From JAYTJL01 sp043731125 (lineage in GTDB: Bacteria > Patescibacteriota > Saccharimonadia > Saccharimonadales > UBA10212): DNA of 5,966 nucleotides. A model generated the notes under the pieces. That model searched no databases and had not been told where the DNA came from. It worked only from the letters and a program-made list of their open reading frames with translations. Made by a program: the position numbers and the translations under genes. This document shows, in pieces, positions 1 through 4,608 of the stretch. The number at the start of each line of letters is the position of its first letter. Within the stretch, counting starts at the first letter, position 1. The stretch lies in the NCBI GenBank assembly GCA_043731125.1, contig JAYTJL010000064.1, positions 1 through 5,966 of the forward strand, written 5' to 3'.

Positions 1-16
1 GTAATCGAAGAACCTT

Positions 17-45
17 AATAAGCACAAGACTAAGTGCTTATTTTT
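17..45. terminator. Hairpin with T-tract, possible shared terminator
   Basis: A perfect 9-bp inverted repeat, AATAAGCAC at 17-25 and GTGCTTATT at 34-42, encloses an 8-nt loop and runs into TTTTT at 41-45 on the plus strand. The T-tract is good on the plus strand and poor on the minus strand (TTATT then AAGG). It therefore looks best as the terminator of a plus-strand gene lying to the left of the window. It also lies 34 nt past the stop of the minus-strand surface-protein gene and could serve both. Confidence 0.5.
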
Positions 46-65
46 ATGCACAAGGATTTTGGTTG
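44..65 (+). repeat. 22-bp direct repeat, copy 1 (DnaA-box-like core)
   Basis: This copy reads TTATGCACAAG then GATTTTGGTTG. It matches the copy at 2557-2578 in the same orientation at 20 of 22 positions. The first nine bases fit the DnaA-box consensus TTATNCACA. It begins inside the T-tract of the hairpin at 17-45 and ends 10 bp before the stop codon of the surface-protein gene, so the two copies bracket that gene. Function is unknown: it could be a regulator site, a remnant of duplication, or the edge of an inserted cassette. Confidence 0.6.
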
Positions 66-75
66 TTTGGGCTTG

Positions 76-2472
76 CTAACAGCCGCCAGTTGCCCTTGAG
101 TGTCCTCTTGATATTAGGCCGGTACCCTGATAAGTGATGGTTGAAGTTTCGATTGTGTTTCCAGGTGTGCCACAGAGATTGCCTGTAGGGTAGCCTACTC
201 CGTCACCATTGCTGTTCATTGTTATTTTACCGCGTCTAACAGTTGAGGCAAATGTGCCGGCGTCCATAAACACGCCAGCGTATGGTGATCCTACCCCTCC
301 TACTATCGTAAAGTCTTCAATGATTAAATTGCTAGAACCATCTCCACCGTACCACCACTCGACATTTACGCCTGTACTGGTCACATTAATATCTAATTTT
401 CTAAAAGTAACATAGGTGGTGCCGTGTTCTGCGTAAATTCCTATTGAGCCCCTTGGACCAATATCGGCTACTGTGACATCTTCGATAATTGTATTTTTAG
501 CGCCATTACCGGTCCAGACGCCCATCCATTCGGCTCGATGAACTTCTAGTCGTTTTGCCCCGTCGGTAACTTGGTGTCCTATCCAAATGCCAGACCCACC
601 TGTACCTGGATATATATCTGCACCTCTAGCTGTATCTACATAAACGTCCCAGACCCTCTTAATAACAGCTCCGTTGTCGCTGTTGGTGCTCATCCTTAGA
701 CCGTCAGACAACACATTTCTAACAATCACCCTCTCGACAACTAGACCATCCGGGTTATATCCAGATAACCCAAAGTATGGGAAGTTATTACCGTTAATCT
801 CAACATCCTGCAGCACTGCACCGGACGACCAAGTTGTAACCGCTCCTGAGTTGGGGGATAGATGACTAGCAGATGGAATGTTTACTTTTACACCATACAA
901 ATGCCCCGCTGCGGTAGCGCCACCAAGATCAACACCGGTGTTGATTATTGCTTGCCCAACATTCCGAGCATATAGTCTTTTACCAGAGAGCTTAATTGCA
1001 CTCGTGTAGTTATATGTGCCGTTCTCCAACACAATGTTCTGATTTGAGCCGGCTAGTGCGCTACTTAAACTACTCGGGTTTGTTACTGGAATAGCTGTTG
1101 ATGGAATTGTGTAGCCCTGCCTCGGTGGTGCGGGCCTTATTACTGAAGAGGACGTTGATGGTGGTGGTGGGGGTGCTGCTGCAACCGTCACTATAGTGCT
1201 CGCAGAACTGGATCCTCCAGTTCCTGCACAGGTAATACTAAAGGTGCTTGTTGCGCTCAGGGCGATGGTCGTGAATGACCCATTAACAGCTTTTGTACCA
1301 CTCCAAGCCCCACTGGCCGTGCAGGACGAGGCGTTTGATGATACCCACGATAATACCGTAGAACCGCCTGGTGTTATGGCGGTCGGATTGGCAGTGATGC
1401 TAACTATTGGAGTGCCGCCTGGCGTGGCTGTTGTCTTAAGTAGCTTGGCATCTGCCCAGTCGGCGTGGTCGTAACTAACACCGTCGCCCCCACTGTCTAC
1501 TATAAGTTTGAGGGATTTCTTACCTGCTACACTTATATTTACTGATTTTGTAGCTGTAGAACCGTTAACTAACCCACTATCGAATACTTTTGTCCCATCT
1601 AGAACAATCTGGAAAATAACAGAGCCTTTGCTTCCCACCTCATCATCTATTCCTACATCAGTAGTAAAGCTTGTGAACTGTGAACCAAGCTCGTAGGTTA
1701 TCTCTGAATACCCGTGTACTCCAAGTCCTTTAGGGTAGGTTTTGCCGTTAAGAGTGATAAGTTTTCCGTCGCCTGCAGAATTTTCTCCATTGCTCCTGTC
1801 CTTTTCTATAGGTCCCCAACCGTTAACAACCTGTGAGGATGACATATCACTCAAGTGTTGGCTGTCAGTGGATATACCTGTAATTTCAATAAAATTTATT
1901 TTGTTGTTTATGGCGCCGGCTGCGTTAGAAATAGTTAGCTTGCCATCAGCTACACTTACTACACTTGTTTTTTCAACCCATTTGGTGCTGCTAGTAGGTA
2001 TTCCATCTAGAAAAAGCTTGCCTTCTAGGCTGGTCTTAAAGACGCCATCGTAAAAAGAGGCATCCCCTGCTACAAGGTGTACATTATATGAGCCATTAGG
2101 AACTGCAATCTCCCATATTTTTGCACTACCTGCTTTTTGCATATGATTCAAAGTGTCGTATCGCTGGTCGCTACTAACATTCCGGTCTCTAGCAGAACTA
2201 GTGTTGTCGCTACTCCAGCCATAGCTGTAACCATTACCGCGGTCGGCATAGGTCTGGCCGGTATCTGCTGCATACCCAGCTGGGACCGCAGAGCCTGCTG
2301 GCTGAAAGTTTATTTTTACAACGAGGGGTTCGGCTGCGAATATCTTCCAGACTATCAGTCCGCCTATTAACGCGAAAGCTAGCGCGAAGATAAGAAGTTC
2401 TTTTTTGGAGAAATCATTTTTTGAAAAGTGAAACTTACGGTTTGTTGGAGCTTGAGTGGTTTTTGTGCTCAT
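76..2472 (-). CDS. Membrane-anchored modular surface protein: malectin-like, NPCBM, Ig-like and beta-helix domains
   Basis: A 798-aa protein. Residues 1-25 are basic and hydrophilic, and about 25-47 form one membrane segment (core LLIFALAFALIGGLIVW), so the rest should lie outside the cell, anchored or cleaved. About 50-198 resembles malectin-like sugar-binding folds (KINFQPAG start, YADRGNGYSYGW, VPNGSYNVHLVAGD). About 206-345 is a clear NPCBM module: VNGWGPIEKD, KGLGVHG, GIDDEVG and the closing DHADWADAKL. About 355-431 is an Ig-like module with two cysteines (384, 415). A PPPPP linker (434-438) leads to about 350 residues with repeating short hydrophobic strands and N/G turns, typical of a right-handed parallel beta-helix as in pectate-lyase-like proteins. 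The C-terminus adds C767 and a final C798. The ATG is preceded by AAAGGA with 5 nt spacing, which supports this start. The likely role is binding, and perhaps cutting, polysaccharide at the surface. No catalytic residues can be assigned in the helix, so it could equally be an adhesin. Confidence 0.85.
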   Translation of the reverse strand: MSTKTTQAPTNRKFHFSKNDFSKKELLIFALAFALIGGLIVWKIFAAEPLVVKINFQPAGSAVPAGYAADTGQTYADRGNGYSYGWSSDNTSSARDRNVSSDQRYDTLNHMQKAGSAKIWEIAVPNGSYNVHLVAGDASFYDGVFKTSLEGKLFLDGIPTSSTKWVEKTSVVSVADGKLTISNAAGAINNKINFIEITGISTDSQHLSDMSSSQVVNGWGPIEKDRSNGENSAGDGKLITLNGKTYPKGLGVHGYSEITYELGSQFTSFTTDVGIDDEVGSKGSVIFQIVLDGTKVFDSGLVNGSTATKSVNISVAGKKSLKLIVDSGGDGVSYDHADWADAKLLKTTATPGGTPIVSITANPTAITPGGSTVLSWVSSNASSCTASGAWSGTKAVNGSFTTIALSATSTFSITCAGTGGSSSASTIVTVAAAPPPPPSTSSSVIRPAPPRQGYTIPSTAIPVTNPSSLSSALAGSNQNIVLENGTYNYTSAIKLSGKRLYARNVGQAIINTGVDLGGATAAGHLYGVKVNIPSASHLSPNSGAVTTWSSGAVLQDVEINGNNFPYFGLSGYNPDGLVVERVIVRNVLSDGLRMSTNSDNGAVIKRVWDVYVDTARGADIYPGTGGSGIWIGHQVTDGAKRLEVHRAEWMGVWTGNGAKNTIIEDVTVADIGPRGSIGIYAEHGTTYVTFRKLDINVTSTGVNVEWWYGGDGSSNLIIEDFTIVGGVGSPYAGVFMDAGTFASTVRRGKITMNSNGDGVGYPTGNLCGTPGNTIETSTITYQGTGLISRGHSRATGGC
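1180..1407 (-). other. Ig-like module shared with the glycoside hydrolase (copy A)
   Basis: Codes for residues 356-431 of the surface protein. It contains the string SCTASGAWSG, then a second cysteine in ITCAGTGG, and ends in TIVTV. Copy B at 5565-5789 has the same 10-residue core and aligns over about 75 residues without gaps, with just over half identical by eye. At the DNA level both carry CCACTCCAAGCCCC. The two cysteines probably form the disulfide across the sandwich, as in Ig-like folds. The module acts as a spacer between binding and catalytic or helix domains. Confidence 0.75.
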
Positions 2473-2477
2473 TTTTT

Positions 2478-2536
2478 TCCTTTTTTTGTTTTCTAACCTT
2501 GAGCATTATTATTACATCCAAAGGTCTGTAGAACAA
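2478..2536 (-). promoter_or_regulatory. Predicted promoter and RBS of the surface-protein gene
   Basis: Read on the minus strand, TTGTTC (2536-2531) is followed after 17 nt by AATAAT (2513-2508). A TG one base before the second hexamer (2516-2515) makes an extended -10. Transcription should start near 2501, leaving a leader of about 30 nt that is A-rich and carries AAAGGA (2483-2478) five bases before the ATG. The -35 is a weak match, so the extended -10 carries most of the case. The 22-bp repeat copy 2 lies just upstream. Confidence 0.5.
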
Positions 2537-2556
2537 GTACAAACTACTGCCTAAGC

Positions 2557-2578
2557 TTATACACAAGTATTTTGGTTG
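2557..2578 (+). repeat. 22-bp direct repeat, copy 2 (DnaA-box-like core)
   Basis: This copy reads TTATACACAAG then TATTTTGGTTG, with two mismatches to copy 1 at 44-65. Its first nine bases are a perfect TTATNCACA DnaA-box consensus. It lies between two divergent predicted promoters: the minus-strand -35 at 2531-2536, and the plus-strand -35 at 2576-2581, which overlaps its last three bases. That position suits a protein-binding site that could affect both directions. DnaA binding itself is only a consensus match. Confidence 0.6.
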
Positions 2579-2605
2579 CGAGTTGTCGGTTTGAAGGTCT
2601 ATAAT
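2576..2605 (+). promoter_or_regulatory. Predicted plus-strand promoter with perfect TATAAT
   Basis: TTGCGA at 2576-2581 is followed after 18 nt by a perfect TATAAT at 2600-2605. Transcription would start near 2612. No convincing coding frame follows for 300 bp, so the product is either a small structured RNA or a long leader for the 106-aa gene at 2913. The -35 overlaps the end of the 22-bp repeat, which might control it. Confidence 0.5.
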
Positions 2606-2611
2606 AGTGAC

Positions 2612-2816
2612 TAGCCATGTATGGGCTTGCGCCTTAGGCGGATTCCTCCGTACAGACTTATACTTGGGTGGCATACTTCGGTCTCTGCTGATCCCTTAAA
2701 TACATTTAGCTCTCGGTCATTAAACTCCTATCCGAACGGTTGGTAGTTTTTATCCGTCAGCTCGGTCTAAAAACCCGTTCACCGTATCTATTTAACAGAT
2801 TAACGGTAATCTTTTT
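2612..2816 (+). ncRNA. Candidate structured RNA or long structured leader
   Basis: Several inverted repeats follow the predicted start in order. AGCC 2613-2616 pairs with GGCT 2624-2627. CGCC 2630-2633 pairs with GGCG 2637-2640. A larger element has GAACGG 2734-2739 pairing with CCGTTC 2775-2780, then, after a 6-nt bulge, GTTTTTA 2746-2752 pairing with TAAAAAC 2768-2774, and a small CCG/CGG tip at 2754-2765. The stretch ends at a palindrome, AGATTA/TAATCT, followed by TTTT at 2813-2816, which could terminate an RNA of about 205 nt. I see no hallmarks of tRNA, RNase P RNA, SRP RNA or tmRNA, and the two ends do not pair as in 6S RNA. Equally possible is a 5' leader for the 106-aa gene. Confidence 0.35.
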
Positions 2817-2821
2817 ATAAC
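2792..2821 (+). promoter_or_regulatory. Predicted promoter of the 106-aa gene, with a palindrome in its spacer
   Basis: TTAACA (2792-2797, one mismatch to TTGACA) and TATAAC (2816-2821, one mismatch to TATAAT) are 18 nt apart. Nearly the whole spacer is the 16-bp palindrome AGATTA-ACGG-TAATCT at 2797-2812. A repressor bound there would block RNA polymerase, so this could be an operator for the small protein and polymerase genes. It does not match the LexA boxes I know. The alternative reading of the palindrome plus TTTT is a weak terminator of the upstream transcript, and both readings may be partly true. Confidence 0.4.
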
Positions 2822-2828
2822 TTTAAGA

Positions 2829-2863
2829 ACAGGGAATAGTGGATAAGGTACAGGGGATAGTTA
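2829..2863 (+). repeat. Two 12-bp direct repeats, 21 bp apart
   Basis: ACAGGGAATAGT at 2829-2840 and ACAGGGGATAGT at 2850-2861 differ at one base and are exactly 21 bp, about two helical turns, apart. A third, looser GGATAAGG lies between them. They sit just after the predicted start near 2828 and about 50 bp before the 106-aa gene. Same-face spacing is typical of protein-binding sites, but a chance purine-rich repeat is possible. GGGG 2853-2856 and CCCC 2865-2868 could also form a short hairpin in the leader. Confidence 0.4.
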
Positions 2864-2912
2864 GCCCCAGAAACCAAAAAGATCTTAATTCCCACAAACA
2901 AGGAGAATTCTC

Positions 2913-3233
2913 ATGGAGAATACAGTACAAATTAACAAGGGCGTCAATGTAGTAGCTTTTTACTTTAAGAGTGCCGGGCAGAGGCTAAAGTGCTTTCCAA
3001 AGCGCATGGAATACGGTGGCAAGCGAATCGACTTTACCGAGGCTGGTATGGTGCACCCCACCAAAAAAGGCCAGCGCATGCTGCATGTTTTTGACATGAC
3101 CGATGGGCAGGCTGACTATAGGTTGGAATTTGATGCCCAGACACTAGACTGGACACTGGTGTCAATATCAGACGCTTATTTGCAGGAATCAGAAGGCCTG
3201 AGCACTGTTTTTGGAGCATTAGCTACTAATTAA
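2913..3233 (+). CDS. Unrecognised 106-aa protein upstream of the Y-family polymerase
   Basis: I do not recognise the family. The start is well supported: AAGGAG at 2900-2905 lies 7 nt before the ATG. The protein is soluble, with no signal peptide or membrane segment. It has alternating short strands (VNVVAFYF, KRIDFTEAGMV, QRMLHVFDM, DYRLEFDAQ, LDWTLVSISD), suggesting a small beta-barrel or sheet, followed by a short helical tail. A basic patch, KCFPKRMEYGGKR (residues 28-40), could contact nucleic acid. It lies 115 bp before the polymerase in the same direction, so co-expression is likely. In Gram-positive bacteria a small YolD-like gene often precedes a UmuC-type polymerase. The position is similar, but I see no sequence likeness. 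A role in polymerase control is inference only. Confidence 0.8.
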   Translation: MENTVQINKGVNVVAFYFKSAGQRLKCFPKRMEYGGKRIDFTEAGMVHPTKKGQRMLHVFDMTDGQADYRLEFDAQTLDWTLVSISDAYLQESEGLSTVFGALATN

Positions 3234-3347
3234 CAATTTACAATTTTGCAATTTTCAATCAATTTTTTCAATGAATAAATTTTCAAGAAGTTTAGAACAT
3301 TGAGGAATTGGATCTTGAATGAAAATTAGAAATTGATAATTGAAAAC
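3234..3347. repeat. AT-rich imperfect hairpin repeat (MITE-like or intergenic repeat element)
   Basis: This stretch is built from CAATTT-type units (3234, 3241, 3249, 3260) on the left and matching AATTG/ATTGAAAA units on the right. It can fold as a nested stem: TTTTCAAT 3252-3259 with ATTGAAAA 3339-3346; CAATT 3260-3264 with AATTG 3306-3310; CAATG 3269-3273 with CATTG 3298-3302; and an inner 8-bp stem with two wobble pairs within 3276-3294. It lacks the GC-rich stem of a normal terminator. It fills nearly all the space between the 106-aa gene and the polymerase gene, and its composition is far more AT-rich than either neighbour. It could be a mobile repeat remnant or an RNA structure that limits polymerase translation. 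Confidence 0.55.
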
Positions 3348-3348
3348 T

Positions 3349-4608
3349 ATGTCTCACCTAGAACTAAACAAAGAAGAACCACAAATTCTTCATATAGACC
3401 TTAACAGCTGTTTTGCCACGGTAGAGCAGCAAGCCAGGCCACTGCTGCGCGGTCGACCGCTAGCTGTAACTAATCGCCTTACTAAAAATGCCTGCGTGAT
3501 TGCCGCCAGCTATGAGGCTAAAGGCTACGGCGTTAAAGTCGGCATGCGCCTTGGGGATGCCAAAATACTGGCGCCAAAACTTATAACTGTTGAGACAGAC
3601 CCACCCAAATACCATTACGCTTACCAAAAACTAGTTAATATTATGAGGAGCTATTCACCTAATGTAACCATGAAGAGCATAGATGAGGGCATAATTGATT
3701 TTCATGGAACTCGGGATAACGTCAACACTCGGCCACTTGCTGACATTGGCTGGGAAATAAAAAAACGACTCAAAGAAGAGCTGGGCTGCTGGATGCGCTG
3801 TAATGTAGGCATTGCACCCAACCGGTTTTTGGCCAAAACCGCCGCATCACTTCACAAACCAGATGGGATGGATGTAATTGATTACAAAAATTTAAGACTC
3901 ACTATGGCTAGACTTGATCTGACTGATTTGACTGGTATAGCCAGTAAAAACGAAGCTCGGCTGAACTCAGCCGGCATTATGACGCCTTTGCAGTTTCTGG
4001 ACGCTAGTCCCGAGGTGCTACGCCATAAAGTATTTAAGAGTGTTTGTGGACTGGACTGGCACCAGCGGCTAAAGGGCTGGGAAATTGACGACGTGGAATG
4101 GAGTACCAAGACTATCGGTCGGCAATTTGTGATGGATGACTACCAAGCATCCGACGACAAGGTCCGTAGCCGCCTAATGCACCTATGTGAAAGCACTGGG
4201 CTAAAGATGCGCTACAAAGGCCTGTGTGCCCGCGGCATAAACGTGCACATCCGCTATAAGGGCGGGGACAGCTGGCATAGCCGCAAAGCTTTCAAAAGCA
4301 GCTTCTTTACCAATGCCGAGGTTTACCGCCGGGCTACATTACTGTTTAACCAGCATCCACGGCTAGACTACATAGTAGAACTCAGTGTGAGCTGTTATTT
4401 GCTTGAGCCATCTAATATTAATCAGGTCAGTATTTTAGAAGAGGTAAATAAGGATATCTGGCTAACTGAGGCCGTTGACGAGGTTAACCAACGCTACGGT
4501 AACCATACTATCACCTTTGCCTCTAGCGCCGATGCCAAGCACAAAATTAAGCAGAAAATACCGTTTGGATCTACTCGCTACTTTGAGCTGCTTATCCAGG
4601 AAAGCTAA
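3349..4608 (+). CDS. dinB: Y-family translesion DNA polymerase (DinB/UmuC type)
   Basis: A 419-aa error-prone polymerase that copies past damaged bases. Numbering is from the ATG. The first catalytic motif HIDLNSCFATVEQ gives the metal ligand Asp17 and the probable steric gate Phe22. The palm motif SIDEG gives Asp112 and Glu113. VGIAPNRFLAKTAASLHKPDG (about 153-173) is the conserved fingers/palm signature. LTGIASKNEARLNSAGI (about 194-210) is the helix-hairpin-helix thumb, and the little-finger domain follows to about 345. QVSILEE (about 359-365) may be a weak sliding-clamp motif, and the end has the KIPFGSTRYF string seen in DinB relatives. Length is typical, with all key acids present. DxN in motif I is UmuC-like rather than the DxD of E. 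coli DinB, so the symbol means family membership only. No Shine-Dalgarno precedes the ATG. A TTG three codons earlier (3340) is possible. The stop overlaps that of the convergent hydrolase gene. Confidence 0.93.
   Translation: MSHLELNKEEPQILHIDLNSCFATVEQQARPLLRGRPLAVTNRLTKNACVIAASYEAKGYGVKVGMRLGDAKILAPKLITVETDPPKYHYAYQKLVNIMRSYSPNVTMKSIDEGIIDFHGTRDNVNTRPLADIGWEIKKRLKEELGCWMRCNVGIAPNRFLAKTAASLHKPDGMDVIDYKNLRLTMARLDLTDLTGIASKNEARLNSAGIMTPLQFLDASPEVLRHKVFKSVCGLDWHQRLKGWEIDDVEWSTKTIGRQFVMDDYQASDDKVRSRLMHLCESTGLKMRYKGLCARGINVHIRYKGGDSWHSRKAFKSSFFTNAEVYRRATLLFNQHPRLDYIVELSVSCYLLEPSNINQVSILEEVNKDIWLTEAVDEVNQRYGNHTITFASSADAKHKIKQKIPFGSTRYFELLIQES

Noticed and set aside
1196..1474. Plus-strand 92-codon frame opposite the surface-protein gene, and similar frames elsewhere
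   Set aside because: It is a mirror of the Ig-like and linker coding region on the minus strand, with no RBS or domain.
2557..2565. Replication origin suggested by the DnaA-box-like site
   Set aside because: Only one consensus box occurs here, with no cluster of boxes, no AT-rich unwinding region beside it and no dnaA or dnaN gene nearby.
2435..2674. 79-codon minus-strand open frame over the gene-free region
   Set aside because: It overlaps the start of the surface-protein gene in another frame, runs through its predicted promoter and RBS, has a low-complexity Lys-rich end and no recognisable domain.
2665..2696. GGGTGGCA and a later GATCCC resemble a T-box antiterminator
   Set aside because: The ACC/CG part of the motif is missing, there is too little upstream RNA for stem I, and the downstream gene is not an amino-acid or tRNA-synthetase gene.
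2734..2834. GAAC/GTTC strings as a LexA (SOS) box
   Set aside because: No GAAC-N4-GTTC or CTGT-N8-ACAG arrangement is present; the GAACGG and CCGTTC pair is 35 bp apart and fits an RNA stem better.
3319..3336. Five-codon upstream frame before the polymerase (ATG AAA ATT AGA AAT TGA) with GAGGA at 3302-3306
   Set aside because: The spacing from GAGGA to ATG (12 nt) is long, the peptide is trivial, and it lies inside the AT-rich repeat where such frames occur by chance.
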